DNA from: Enoplosus armatus
Lineage: Eukaryota; Chordata; Actinopteri; Centrarchiformes; Enoplosidae
Assembly: GCF_043641665.1 (NCBI RefSeq)
Contig: NC_092200.1
Location: 17,245,694-17,309,693 of the forward strand
Direction: 5' to 3'
DNA: 64,000 nt
A model generated the notes under the pieces. That model worked only from the letters and a program-made list of their open reading frames with translations. It was not told the DNA's origin and ran no database searches. Every line of letters starts with the position of its first letter. Position 1 is the stretch's first letter. This document shows, one piece after another, positions 1-12,814 of this stretch. Position numbers and translations under genes: made by a program.

Positions 1-1224
1 AAACATACACTCGCGAGCGGAAAAGCTGTTGAGACGCAGCAACACTCCGACAGATGCAGAGGATTTCTGTTCATGTCGGCCCCGTCAGGGGAAAAAGTGA
101 CGCCACTGCAACCTCGACTGGGACACTGAGAAAACACCTGCGTTCCCGGTCCCACCTTAATGATCACTCATCGCAATGGGAGAACTTTAATGGGGGCCCT
201 GGAAGGAAGGAAGGAAGGAAGGAAGCTGCCAGCTTGCTAATTTTAGGCACTCTGCATCTCAGATGAAATGCTGGAAAAAGGCAGAGAGGAGGCGTGGAGA
301 GGCGGGAGAGTTCTCTACTTCTCACTTTCTCGACTTTTTGCATCATGTCTTTCTAACTATCATTACCCCCTGCATCCGCTATGAGAGGGAGTCTCATAGC
401 TCTTTGATTCTCTGAATCATTTCCCCCTCTCTTCCTGTTCCCAGCCCTCCCTCTCTCTTCTTCTTCTTCACTTTCTCTGTCTGTCTTTCTCCTCTTTTCC
501 CCGACTCTCCCTTTCATTCTCACCTCCCTCCCCTTCTGTCGGTACCTGAGTAAATAAACAGTGTTGTGTGGGATGCTAATTAGAGCAGGTTCAGGGACGT
601 GACGAGCCCAGAGACAGATAAACAGCGAGGTGGGGAGGAGAAGAGATGAGATGGAGGGAGTGGGGGTGGAGGTAACCCACCCCAAGGGCAACACAACACA
701 GACACAAACACGTCAGCTTAGCGGTGAAGGACAGACAACAGCGGTTTTGGCTTTCAACCCAACTTAGGGCGGCTTTGAAGCGAGGGGCGGGAGCAGAGTA
801 GAGGACTTTGAAGGGGCTGCGATGGAGTGAAGGGCACTGGCGGAGAAGGGGGCATGTGGTGGAGCTTCAGCCACGTTGAGAGGAAGAAGGAGCGTTGCGC
901 AAACTTCCTTAATGACGGCTGCTCCTGGAGGCCCGGTGCGAGATCAAAAGAATATGCAGATGATCCCAACAGTTCTTCTCCTGTTGAGGTGAGCCTGGGC
1001 TTCTAAAAGCAGGTCAATGTGAGGCAGCTTGTTCTTATTTAACATAAGATGGCCTTTCTGGAGGGAATAAGCTGCTGGATATGCAGGTGAGAAGGCAAGG
1101 TTACAAAGGAAAGGTGTACACAAACAAGCACACTTACACTTGGCGGTAACTTGTACCTCTGCAATGTCAAAGGCAAAACATCCCTCATCAGACAGGCAGA
1201 AGGCCGACTTTACAGCATCACCGA
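1..1224. other. Intergenic, no gene seen
   Basis: No coding exon, RNA gene or recognisable transposon. It holds a (GGAA)5-6 tract at 201-225 and pyrimidine-rich stretches at 415-535 whose opposite strand gives the repetitive frame at 353-694. Confidence 0.5.
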
Positions 1225-2990
1225 AAATAAATCTCTACATGAGCTACATTATATGTGACATTGCAATGGAACTGCTGACTTGAGACTTGGACCCGAAGTC
1301 AGACCGAAGATATGAAAATATGAGGACTTTAAAACTGTAGCCCTTTTCCACTGCAAGAACTTCATCTGTAACCCAGGACTTCCCCTAAACTGAATCTTTA
1401 AGAACCTTACGGAGGTTTTAGTGCGGTGCTCTTCCATGTATTTCCACTGCATTTTACAAAGTGGGGCATTTTGGATGTACTTCATTAAAAAGGCAAAAGC
1501 GCAGGCATGTTTATGCACTGCTTCATGGGGGAGAAAAGTACGCTTTTGTGGGACACGCAGCAAAGGGGAAAAAGTGGCGCTGACATTGTTATGACATTTG
1601 CTCTCAGGCTTACTCGATCATTAGATACGAGTTAATACTCTGACGGAGCCGGTCAGCGGTCAAACATGGCTTCCAGAGTATCCATGCACTGCATACTATG
1701 TGATCCCTTATTATTATTCTTTTTTTTTTTTAGAATGAATGACACATCTGCTTGACCAACCACAATCTGCGACTCTGCTGGCGACCCCCAGAAGGTACCC
1801 GAAACTTGCATTTGCAGTGCCAGCCACTCAGAATTGGGATCCAATTTCCAGCCCTTCCACTGTAAATACGCCCATTCGTTCAATTGCAGGGTGTCACCAT
1901 GGGGTGGCGCTTCCTTCACAAAAACACATTCAAACATAAACCAATGTGTGACCGCCCACAGTGCACTGCAGAGTCATGTTCCATTGTTTGGGCCACAGTT
2001 TGGACAGTACAGTTTCACAGACATACGGTAGTTGCTTTAACTTCAATCATTTTTGCTGCTCGACGAGTTGCCAACAGTTATTATTCACGTATTTTTAAAA
2101 CAGCATGAACCCTGAAATTAGCCTCACGTCACCATAATGACTTTGAAGTTCAGTACATCATTTCAAACACTCTCAACAAAACTTTACGAACTTTGTGAAA
2201 CGCTGTCAACGACAAGCGAGCGAACGTAATACATTATTTCTTTCTTTGTGTGTAAAACATTGCGACTGTTTCAGCTTCCATCATTTCCGCTCCTCCTGGT
2301 GGATAGATAAAGCATTGCAACTAGTTTCCACACATGGTGCTCTTGGGGCGTTATAAGTCGGGGCTGCGTTGACTACGTCATCGGGGCGGGGGCGGGGTCT
2401 CATTACAGCCAAAGACCCAGCAGGAACCCAGCGGGGATCTGCTACAGATCTGCAGGGGCCCTGTCACAAACCAGGCTGTGGTATCACCTACTGAGCAGTG
2501 CCGAAATCTAGTTCCAGGGACTCGTCCCCAAAGCGGGTGGAGCAGGATTTGTGACAATGGGTACACATTACGTTACGTTCCTGCAGCGAAGAAGGACTAC
2601 TAGCCATTTCTGAGACAACATCAACATGCTAAAGTCAAGTTGGACCCAGCGAATACTATTATTAAAATACTGTGTCATTTTAACGGTCAACATTCGGAGA
2701 GCTGAAAGCGACCGACTAGCACTTTGCTCGTGAAAACTTCTGACTTGACTCGAAAGTTGCCCTCAAAGACATCACACTTCCTTTGCCAAAACCTGACTTG
2801 GACGTACTCCAAAGGACTTAGTTGGCGTCCAGACCGAAAATCGGCCCTGCGTTGAAACAATGCAAGGGGCTGCGTTGGTGGGAGTGTGTTGCTTCAGGTA
2901 CCAGTGAGAGATGAAATACAATCCAGGAAGTCCAGTTTGACAGATCTGTGAATTTGAAGGCTTTCCAGATGCCAAAACACTGCACAGTGG
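1225..2990. other. Intergenic block with repeat-like character
   Basis: Phrases such as TGACTTGAGACTTGGACCC (1275), CCCTTTTCCACTGCAAGAAC (1341) and CTAGTTCCAGGGACTCGTCC (2508), plus several short frames broken by stops, look like decayed interspersed repeat sequence. I could not define termini, target duplications or a family. Confidence 0.3.
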
Positions 2991-3629
2991 TTTATAATAC
3001 TCAGAGACAACATTTTACAACTCTGGCAAAGCAACACACTACATACAGTGTTTACGTTGCGTTATGATTATGTTGCGGCAGAAGTTGAACCTGGTTCATC
3101 TTTTTTTTGCAGGAATGGAGGTGGCTTAAGTCAGTAAATTATGAATAAAGTCACTTTATTACACTATCAATTGATCCTGGTCCCAGTCTATAGTGTTAGT
3201 TTGAAGTTCCTCGATCCTCTCGATTACAAAACTTCAGTGAAAAATCAATGATGTTTCTTCCCCAAATCATAAGCCAATGTCACATTCCACACACCCCCCC
3301 CCGCCCCCCACCCCAGTAATTACTGTGGAACGCAGTTATTGTCATTTATAATAATTTGTATTCTAATTAGGATTTCTGCAGATCTTCAGTTCGCCTAGCG
3401 GCTCCAGTGGAGTGGCTCAGTGGCCAACAGTGCTGCGCTTGTACAAACAGTTCCCAGGGGTGACTATGTGTTGAACTGTACATGTAAAACAGGGCTTCAC
3501 TGAAAAACACCATGAATGCTCTTCCTGAAGATTTGGTGAATCCTTCATGTCTGTGTGTCCGTCCGTCTCCGTCTTTGTCTTGAGTCCATAAAATTGAGCA
3601 TCTGCTGAGGTGTCTTTGTTGGCTTATTA

Positions 3630-4020
3630 AAACCGTAGGAGATGCTGTGTGGCAGGATCAAAGCCAGCCTTGGACCGTAATGATCACTGATGCTGCTGTT
3701 AAATTAACCAGACGTGAGCGCTGTTCACTCTAATGGGGGGGGGGGGGTTCGCTCTACTGGCAGAGGAGGTGAAGAGGGGCAGTGGACCAGGTACAAGAGA
3801 GGAGAGGAAGCCCAGGGAAAAAAAATGGTGGGTCTTAGAAAGTGACAATGTTAACAGATCATGTAAACACCGTCTTTAATGTTACTCAGAGATGTTTCAT
3901 GATTAAAAGACGTCTTATGATCCCAGATTAAGGCCAGATTGGTAATGACAGGTGCAGGGGAAACCTTGCCGTTACAAGGACTCGCATAAGCTTTTAATCT
4001 CACGTTAAATCCAGCACAAA
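3630..4020. promoter_or_regulatory. Candidate conserved regulatory block
   Basis: Unique, repeat-free AT/GC-balanced sequence with homeodomain-like ATTA/TAAT cores (GTAATGATCACTGATG, TAAATTAACC, GATTAAGGCCAG) and AACCTTGCCGTTACAAGG, interrupted by a G-run at 3735-3747. It resembles developmental enhancers near transcription-factor genes. Appearance only. Confidence 0.25.
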
Positions 4021-4189
4021 CACTGATGAAGAGGCCGAGAGGGGAGAGAGTGGAAGGTAGAGAGGATCATGATATATCTAAGAGATCGCGGAGGAGAGGG
4101 GAAATGGAGGGAAATGTGATGGCTGGATAGATGAGCTATTTTTATAATGAGGTCAGTGTGAGCTGTGGGATTTCATTCTCCTGGGGGAG

Positions 4190-4206
4190 ACACACACACA
4201 CTCACA

Positions 4207-4258
<52 letters not shown>
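4190..4258 (+). repeat. (CA)n microsatellite
   Basis: About 34 CA units with two CTCA interruptions near the left end; the likely source of the CV- and HT-repeat frames on either strand. Confidence 0.97.
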
Positions 4259-4260
<2 letters not shown>

Positions 4261-4310
4261 GGAACTGTGGCGATGTATCGCTCCTGCCGAGTGGGGCTGC
4301 CTCTGTCCAC

Positions 4311-4353
4311 AGGAGGAAGAAGAGGAAGAGGAGGAGGAGGAGGAGGAGGAGGA
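4311..4353 (+). repeat. (GGA)n microsatellite
   Basis: AGG/AGA triplets, 52 bases right of the CA tract; purine-only on the + strand. Confidence 0.95.
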
Positions 4354-4358
4354 CACAA

Positions 4359-5016
4359 AGGGGAGGAACAGACAAACCCAGATGTCAGAGGAGGATTTTA
4401 AGGATTTTGGTCCTAACCCTGATTGGTCGAGGCGGTCTGATTTTCTCCCTCTAGTACTGGAACACGAGGACTGACGCTTAATTATTGAACAAGCCTGACA
4501 TTCACTCATACTGCCTTTGTTTCAGAACAAATACACAGAATCCTCCACTCCCATGACTCCCACTGTCTCCACTCCTGTAACACGACGACAAAAAACACTG
4601 CTGCCTTTTTTGCTGACACAGGAGACTTTACCCACCATCCAATTTCATTCCCTTTCTTTTTTGTTTCCTCACTTTTTTTTGTGACTCTCTTTGTCTCATT
4701 GCACTTTTTAGTTCCTATTTAGGTTGGTGTACAAGTTATCTGTTCTTGTACTTCGGCGGCTGTGACACTTCCATTTCCCTGCGTGGGATCCACAAAGTGT
4801 ATCTTGTCTTATCTTAAAACAACTGAACCAAAAACCTTTTTACCGATTGGATGATCCTTCCTCCTCAGCAGGTCCCTCGCTCCTCCTCTTTCTGGGTGGT
4901 CCCTGGGTTGTGGTCCTGTCCCCCCCTCTCCACACTCCCCCTGTACAAACATCAAACATTAACCTTTAAAATACATTGGAATAAAAAAATAGAGAAAAAC
5001 AACAGCAATCACAAGG
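4359..5016. other. Intergenic, no gene seen
   Basis: Mixed unique sequence and T-rich stretches between the GGA microsatellite and the foldback element. Nothing recognised. Confidence 0.5.
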
Positions 5017-5872
5017 CTCTATAACAGATTTGCCATGCAAATGGTATGGAGCCCTAAAGTGTTAAATAAATATATGAGATAAATAACCAGTAAAATAAAT
5101 ACATGAACCATTAAACTGTGAAATCATTTAATAAATTATTAAAACTCAAATCATTATGACAAAAACTAAACTCATTATTGTCAAGCATGTTGTCACCAGA
5201 GCCCGCCCCCTCAAAAATGTGCCAGTTAACTCAATAAGTAATTCTGAATCTACAAACTAGAGGCTGCTGCTGTACATAAACACAGTGCACGGTTACAATA
5301 CAATAACAAATTTCCCCTTTTATTTTATTCTTATGTAACAAGGCTACGCATGCTATCTAACTAGCTGGCTTGGCTTGCAAGCTTGGATTATTACTCAGGA
5401 TTAAAGTGCAGAGTCAGTGTTAGCGCACCCAGCAGGTTTCAGCAGTGTTGTGATTCTTGTGATCTCAGAGAAGGACAACACGCGTCTTTATCTTTGGGTG
5501 TAGCCAAACGGCTATAGCTAGCTTGCTGGCAATTGGTTGGCCTCCTGGGAGGCTGAGGCCAAATGGGATTGGCTGAAAGGTGAGGGGGCGGGCACTGGTG
5601 ACAACTTCACAATCGTGAATGTCGTTTTGAAAAAAAAAGGGGCACTTTGAAATCAAAAAGAAAAAACAAGACATGATGAGAAAACATTTTGCGCTGAATG
5701 TTTCATAACAAAGTTTCAATAATTCATCAAATGATTTCATAATTTATTGGTTTTTCAATACATCAAACTTCAACTATAAATATAAGTATTTATTTCTTAA
5801 TGCCTTACCTATCTATTCAATATTGGCCAACTTGGGGCTCCATACATTTGCACCAAAAAGACGCCGTCTATA
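5017..5872. mobile_element. Foldback/MITE-like element with long imperfect inverted ends
   Basis: Three left/right pairs are inverted copies. GCAAATGGTATGGAGCCC (5038-5054) pairs with GGGGCTCCATACATTTGC (5834-5851). GAAATCATTTAATAAATTAT (about 5119-5140) pairs with a sequence near 5720-5745. GTTGTCACCAGAGCCCGCCC (5190-5212) pairs with GGGCGGGCACTGGTGACAAC (5585-5606). They nest in order, so the whole 0.85 kb can fold on itself around a unique core at 5215-5580. No transposase is encoded, which suggests a non-autonomous DNA transposon of unassigned family. Confidence 0.7.
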
Positions 5873-7490
5873 GTATTGGTGGAGGACCAGCGTTATTACA
5901 TAAATTCCTGGAAGCATATTGAAATGGGTGAAGGGTGATCTTTCTGTATCAAGGTATAAAGTGTAACATGGCGCGGTGACAAAGTACATACAGCAGCATG
6001 GCCTGTTTCACAAGCACACACAATCTCCACAACTCTCTCTCTCTCTCTCTCTAATGCACCCCCGTGCTCTCTCTAAATGCCTGTCGCTTTGGCCCTCCAT
6101 TAAGCCGAGCGAGCGCTCGTTTAGCCGGTGTCTCGGCAGTTGGGGACGCAGGCTGCCCACTCAGTCAGATCCAACCGTATTAAATAAATAAGGAGCGCTC
6201 TTCTGTGTAAATTATTCATTTAACACGCCTTATCCTCTTCCAACAACCTTGTTAGAGCAACTCAGGAGTGGAGAGGGGGCGAGCGCAGTGGGGGGGGGGG
6301 GGGGGGCAAAAGAGGGGAAGCAGAGGGGAAGAGGCAGACACTACGGCTCATATGCGACTCAGCAGAACCTGTGGTGCATCTCTAAGCTCTCTGGGCGTTC
6401 AGTCGTAGGGGGGCTAATTCGCCCTGACACCTCCTTTGTTTCAGGGGGGAAAAGAGCCGCGCACACACGGCTACGCATTTGCTCCCATGCGCACACACTT
6501 GAGCACACACCCCGACATGCACAAACTTAGAGAGAAAGAGCACAAGAAAGGAATTTTTTTTTTTAGTGCATATTCATAGAATAATCATTCTAGTTGTCTG
6601 GATAAATTATTGAGAAATGGGGAGTCCAGGACACGCAATGCTGGAATGCGGGAGCTGTTTCTTTTTTCTTTTTTTGTGCTGCCTGAACTCAAATCAGACA
6701 ACACAGCAAGTCATCCATTCTAAACAAGTTGATTCTAATGAGCCGGGATGGGGACGGAGAGAAAACTGCTTATAGTGAAGAAAACAACTGTTCTGGATAT
6801 TAACCTTGAGGACAAATGCACAGAGCACCTTAACGTTTGTATAATGTCAGTGACATTGTTTGGTATTCCATGCCCCCCCCCCCCCCCCCTCCCCCCACCC
6901 CCCGCCTGAAGGTAACTGCATTCACGGCACGACTAAGACAACATTTATTCAAGGTGAATTAGAGTGTACAAAAATTGAAATGATTCTTTATTTAAATACT
7001 GAAGATCACATTGAGGACAAGACCCTTTGTTTTCAACCCCGCAAAGTTACAAGTCAGAAACCAAACTGCACTCAAATAAAACTTAATTCCCAATACTTGA
7101 AAACTCCAGTGATGCTGGAGTTTTAAGCTTCGAAGTGCTAGTGTTATTAATTCCGAGTACGAGGCGAATCAAACGCAAAAAGCAGTCGCTGTGAGTTAAC
7201 ATGATTTACCTGGAACTCCAACCTCTCCTGTGATCACATATCACAGCGAGGGGAGTTTGCAGAAAAGGGTACTTAAATCTAAAAAGAGAAATTGGGCTCC
7301 CTTTTCTCTATTACCACACATTAAGAGTCCGCGGCTAGACGGATTTAGGTGAGCACTGGCTGCCAACAGGGCAAAAAAAATATGTCCAAATACCAAAGGC
7401 AAATGGCCAAAACACAGCTGAATCTGACTGGGAATCTCAGTGGCTAATTTGCAGATAGTCCCAGGAACACCCCAGCACAGACAGAAGCTG

Positions 7491-7497
7491 CTCTCTC

Positions 7498-7528
<31 letters not shown>

Positions 7529-7559
7529 CTCTGTCTCTCTCTCTGTCTCTGTCTGTCTG
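7491..7559 (+). repeat. (CT)n/(CTGT)n compound microsatellite
   Basis: CT units with regularly spaced GT substitutions over 69 bases; pyrimidine-rich on the + strand. Confidence 0.95.
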
Positions 7560-7698
7560 ACTCCAGTGTTCAGCCCCAGAGCGGGAGGTTGTTATGTCAA
7601 CTCTGACAGTGCTCATTACCAGCCTCTACGCTCTGAATTGGAGTTAACAGGCTTTGGCCCAGGCAGAGGCCAGCTAGACCCGACTGCTACAATGGGAT

Positions 7699-7700
<2 letters not shown>

Positions 7701-7745
<45 letters not shown>
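7701..7745 (+). repeat. (GT)n microsatellite
   Basis: About 22 uninterrupted GT units followed by GCGCATGTG. Confidence 0.97.
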
Positions 7746-7748
<3 letters not shown>

Positions 7749-8379
7749 ATGTGTTGGGAGTTAATCACAAAACGCTCTTTCATTTCTAAATCACGCCCGA
7801 GGCCACTGTACATTACAGACGTACCGATACATAATGTGCGATGACATCTACTGCTTCTTTTCCTGTGATCCACAGCAAAGACAGCAACACGTTCAAAACA
7901 ACAACAACAACAACAACACCACAATGCAAGGGGCTGCGTTGGAGGCAGGCAGGATTTTAGAGCTCTCTTAAGTTATCACGGCACCGATCATTTTATCCTC
8001 TGTCGGATCAAGTTTAAAACATCCTCTGCCATGACTTCGCTGCTGTCCAGTCCGAGGGGTCCAGCACAAAAGGAAAATATAAAGACCAAAAACTGTTTTC
8101 CCGAGTAGACTCAATGAGAAGTACACGGGAATAAAACTTTCTGATTCAATTATTTCATTGATTTCATTCTGCTCTCCACATCTCTGCATGTACACAGTGA
8201 CACCGGAAAGCTAATATAGATACTGTTAATAAATTAACACCAACAATGACGGATGTCAAACACGCTTTTGTGAACTGTTTAGTTAGTCACATTAGATATT
8301 TGAGAGTTAAATGAAAATAAAGCAGGTCTGGGAGCTGTATAAATACTGTGAAAGGATCAAAACGCTCAGTCCTCGGAGA

Positions 8380-8810
8380 CATGTGCGCACAGCCCGTATT
8401 CAGACACTGTGCCTTTAAACGAGCCGTCGGGACTTCCGCAAGGTTGTGATGTCACAACTATACAGTCACCGCACTCAGCTCCCCCCCCCCCCCAGCAGGT
8501 CATCTGATCCAGGCACAGCACCACCCACCAAGTACAGGGACGCTCATCCACCCGCTCAGTCTGAGTCTGAGTTATCGGAGCGCTCTGCTCAGGAACTACT
8601 CTTCAAGTGTTTGGAGGTTGTTCAGTTTGTCTCAAACAGCTTGTTTCAGACAGAGGGGGGGGGCTGAGCTGAGGGGCTGCAGAAAGGGCCAGGAGAAGAT
8701 ACATGAGGACTTTTTTACAACTGTGAATCATGCAAAGCTGCTCTAGTGGAAGTCCCAGAATAAACATATAGAGCTGAAATGAGCAGAACACGGGACCTTT
8801 AATATACATC
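8380..8810 (+). mobile_element. Interspersed percomorph repeat containing a palindromic CRE-like core
   Basis: I recognise from memory a common percomorph repeat. It starts around TGCCTTTAAACGAGC, contains GTTGTGATGTCACAAC (near 8444-8459) and TCAGGAACTACTCTTCAAG, and ends at AGAATAAACATATAGAGCTG and GGGACCTTTAA (near 8790-8800). No coding capacity. A C-run interrupts it at 8481-8493. The family name is not known to me. Confidence 0.55.
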
Positions 8811-8989
8811 AACGAAGAAAATTAGTTTGAGCTTGGTTTCGGGAATTAGCAGTTACTTGATGCTATGATAATAATAAAAAAAAAAAGTAACACATGAGCT
8901 GTCTCTAGTTTTGGAGAGGACACACACACACACACACAGACAGACTGTAAGGGTCATAGTCTTCTCACAGGCTTGTCTGCTCTCCTGCT

Positions 8990-9290
8990 GCCATCAGGCG
9001 TCTCTACAGGCCTCGACGGCGTCCTCGGCCTCCTCCACCCCTCCTCGCAATGTCAATGATTACACTTGTGATTAAGGCCTCCCACTTCAAACGGGCCTGA
9101 TGTTTGCACAGGCCCTGATATAGCGGACGGGATAAAGAGCAGGTAAAGCTCCGTGTTTGTGTGTTTTTACCTAGATGGGAGGATGAATGTCATTACGCCC
9201 GCGGCTCTGTGGACACACAATCATAATGACGGCGTTCTGCATTAAGAGCTGCCTCCACCTATGTAAGGCCTATAAAACCCACATTGTGTG
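8990..9290. promoter_or_regulatory. Candidate conserved regulatory block
   Basis: Unique sequence with AATGTCAATGATTACACTTG, TGTGATTAAGGCCTCCC, GAATGTCATTACGCCCGC and ACAATCATAATGACGGCG, dense in homeodomain-like cores and without repeats. It resembles a deeply conserved enhancer, but no alignment was possible. Confidence 0.28.
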
Positions 9291-11119
9291 GCGCTGACAT
9301 ATGTTGCTTTAGGCAGAGGTGGTGGGGAGAGTAGGTTTTTTTTCTTTTGGAGAACTTTGGCGGTTTTGCAACAGGCACTGGAAAAGATATTACCACAGCC
9401 TATTTTTTATGTCAGCGTTTTGTTGGGACAAAAAGTGCCAAGTCCTCTCATGTCTCATCAACAGTTTATTGACTTCATCCTAACAGGTTTACTCTATGTC
9501 TTTCCGTCCTTTCCGTTACTTTATAAACAAGTTGCTTTCCCATATTTCTTTTCATCTCCAGGCAGAATGAGAAGGACAAAAGTGTGAGGTGTCCCACAGC
9601 TGCAGCACTGCAACCTAAATTAGCCCGGACCACATGAAAAGCTGTCGTCTCTATTCCAGGCCGGGGCGGGAAAATTACAGCCCTGCTCTCTCTACTCTAG
9701 CATTAAACCTCAATTAGTGCACAACTACGCCGATGATGTCATCACCGAGGGACCCGAGAGCCCTGAAAATGAGGGGTGTTTTTGCTTTACAGCGACAGAA
9801 CCACCTCAAACTTTCAGGTCCTCTCTTAGCAGCTCGGCGGCTGAGAAAAGACTGGCCAGAAATAAGGTGATGTTCTTTAGATATGGCCTGAAAAAAAAAA
9901 AACAAAAAAAAAACAAAGCACAAGGCTAAATTTACCCAGGAATTTAATCCTGAGTCGTGACTGGAGTTTTCCCCAAGAGACGAAAGGTCAGTGAGGCAGG
10001 ACAAGAAAAACTCCCGTTTGACCTCCAGTGACCTGGCAGGAGAGAGAGAGGAGGAAGAGGAGGAGGAGGAGGAAGGTGATGGGCCTGGCTTTGGGCCAAA
10101 CAGTGAGCGTTTCTACTGCCCATTCCTCAGAAAACCAGTTATATTACACAACAAACTCATGTAATCATACGCTGAGGAGTTTTCACTCTTCACTTTTCAT
10201 TACACTTGAGGTCTTATTTTATAAATAACCTCGTCAATTTGGCCACCATTCTATTAAGGATAAGGGCTGAGTGCCGATATGTTTCAGTACTACAGAGTAT
10301 CGGGAAAAAAAGGAGTAAAGGGGTGGATCGATACTTGGGTAGGTAGCCTCGTCTGCGTAGGAATGCTGAATGGGGACTAATTCTAAATGAGTAAAAAAAA
10401 AACATTTTAAGGGAAACCAAAAGGGGTGAGATAATCCTAGTCCAAAACATGGCGTTGGTGTAATTTTTTGGTCATACCTCACGTGGAGTCTTGCCTCTCT
10501 GCTCTTTTTTCTCTCCTCATTTCTTCCAACCCACACACATGGGGCAGTAGAGCAGAAGGGGGAAAAAAAAAAAAAAAAAAACGGTTTAAAATGTGGTTAC
10601 ATTTCGCTTGGGTTGACAACAATGCATCAAACACCTCTTGAACAAGCAGAGCAGACGTCTTCGACTGAACTGCCCACAGAAGACTCGGGAGTCCCAACTT
10701 CAGCTACCGATTCTCAACTCGGGGTATCTGCCGATCTCGCTCTCTTTCTCCAAATTTAAAAATCTGCACGGCTCAATGCAGAACTCTTTGGAATCACCTC
10801 TACATAAAAGTGACATGAGTGTGCCAGGGATTCAGCCTGACATGGCTGTTAAGAGGATACGCTGAGTTTATCAGTGGCACTGACAAGTTCAGTATCAGGC
10901 CTCCTCCAATCCAGCCTACTGGATCAGTGCACCCCCCACTGCATATAACAGTTTAGCCTAATTAGCCACGTATGTTAAAATCTAGTTAAAACAGCCCCTC
11001 CTCTCTCTGTTAGCAGTGACTCACTTCCCATTTATGTGAATTCTATTCTTGATCTTTTTCTCTTTTTTTTTTTTTTTTTTGCACAGAAATCAAATTAAGT
11101 CCTATAAAAAAAAAAGCAG
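9291..11119. other. Intergenic, no gene seen
   Basis: A- and T-rich with poly-A at 10563-10581 and poly-T at 11063-11080. Possible left part of a repeat at 10220-10345. No exon with credible splice sites. Confidence 0.45.
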
Positions 11120-11213
11120 CATCAATAAATCACTGGACCAATAAGCAGAGTCGATAAGAGAAGTTGTATTGAAAAAACTTTAACGATACCCATCCCTACA
11201 AAGCCTACATGTC
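11120..11213 (-). mobile_element. Fragment of a repeat beginning GTAGGGATGGGTATCG
   Basis: On the minus strand it reads GTAGGGATGGGTATCGTTAA, then CTTATCGACTCTGCTTATTG and GTCCAGTG. GATGGGTATCG-type starts are familiar from fish interspersed elements. The related phrases GATCGATACTTGGGTAGG and GAGTATCGGG near 10297-10345 may belong to the other end of one element spanning 10220-11213, but the middle is not recognised. Confidence 0.4.
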
Positions 11214-12780
11214 TCATGCAGTTTTTATTTTGTATAAATGGATTATATAAAAGGTAGGGGGAGTTTTTTTTTTTTTTAGAGCTGTACAAAGCAGTATAAA
11301 AAGCACTTAAAAGAAGTATTAACAGGAAGTCGAATTGGTATTGATAACAGTGGTCTTATTATGTTTCTTGCCCCTGTCAGACTTTGTTGTAGACTTTGTG
11401 ACTGTGTTCCTGAGTACAATGTCATCATAACCGACGGCAATGATGGCAAAAAAAAAACAAGACCTGTAATTGTAATTTAAACCAGAATTATCCGCCAACA
11501 GTGCTCTAGGTTTCCAACAAAAACATAAAACCCTGGGCACTGCGCTCCCTGGTCGGTTGTTGTAGTCTAACCTAGTCCCTCTAGCTGCGGGGTCACTGTT
11601 CCTTCATGTCGTACAAAGGACGGAGCGACTTCGACACAGCTCAGCATGGGAACGCTCCCAGGCACCACCTCGTACCTTTCTCCTCTTTTTTTTTTTCTTT
11701 CTTTTTTAAACAGAGAGAGCCGTTCCCCACGCTGCCTGAATTATGCATCACACCTCCCAGCAAGTTCTCACCGCTTTCTCTCTTTCTTTCTTTTTTTTTT
11801 TTTTTTGTTTCCAAGCAAGCTGCCCGAGGACCGCAAGTCCTCTTCGGCGTACCTCCACCTGAAGAGACGGATCGCTCTCACATCTTCAAAGAGAAGTCAA
11901 TCACGCCATAGATTGTTAGTACCACCCAGTGGGGTTTACAAAACTTTTACTCAGTCTCTCGCAGGTGCAGAGAAAGGGGATGGGGCCCACATTTCTCAGA
12001 AAGTGGAGCAGAATCTCTCTCCTTTCTTTTTTTTTCTTTTTTTTTTTTTTTTTAGAGCCAAGCTCCGACAAAAACTTTGAGCAAGGGGTGGGTGGGGGTG
12101 CGGTGAGGGGGGGTGGTTGAGATCAAAAGCCTGCAAGTTCCTGGCGAGCGGACCCAATCAGCCGAGAGGGCCAAGGAGAGGAGGAAAGACAAGCGCTTCC
12201 CTTTTAAATTGATCCCACTGAGACCCTCAAGGTTCCCCTCGCAGGACTCGCAGAACAGCGATAAAAATCTGGCCCTGTGGATCTGACGAGGAACTGGGAG
12301 GGGAGAAGGCGAAGAAGAAAGACGGTTTCAGGAGGGGGGGGGGGCCAGACACAGAAAGAACAGAGGGGGGAACTGTGGGGAGAAAGGAGCCAGTTGAGGC
12401 AGATCAAGGGGAGAGACGAGGGAGACAAGAAGGGTGGGCTCATTCTCCGAGGGTGCATCCAGGCACCGGTGTGTGCCAGCAAAGAGCGGGGAGGACTGCT
12501 GCTATCAGCTATCAAACCCGTGTTGCACATCTGATTATGTGCTCCACCAATCAACCACGGCTGTATCTTTATTCTGCCCGGGTCCTGGCAGCTGAAGACG
12601 CTGGATCGCTTGGCGCTGGCCTGAGATCAGACCCTGGACGAGGCTGGTGTCGTTATCCACAGCATGCCGGGGCCTCAAAGGAACAAGCGCTATCAGAGCC
12701 ACGCAGAGACCCCGCAGCCTGCCAGACACACCGCAGACCTGCCCAGCGCCCAACAGGGGCACACAAACACACAATAATGT

Positions 12781-12781
<1 letters not shown>

Positions 12782-12811
<30 letters not shown>
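12782..12811 (+). repeat. (GT)15 microsatellite
   Basis: Thirty bases of GT/TG. Confidence 0.96.

Positions 12812-12814
<3 letters not shown>

Larger units (their letters stand above)
5873..8379. other. Intergenic, simple-sequence rich
   Basis: No gene seen. Holds (CT)10 at 6033-6052, G17 at 6290-6306, a C-rich run at 6873-6903, a CTCTGTCT tract at 7491-7559, (GT)22 at 7701-7745 and (AAC)7 at 7896-7918. The segment 6140-6250 (ATTAAATAAATAAGGAGCG and AATTATTCATTTAACACGCC) is unique and could be regulatory. Confidence 0.5.

Noticed and set aside
4153..4509. Cysteine/valine- and serine-rich frames as repeat proteins
   Set aside because: They are translations of the CA and GGA microsatellites.
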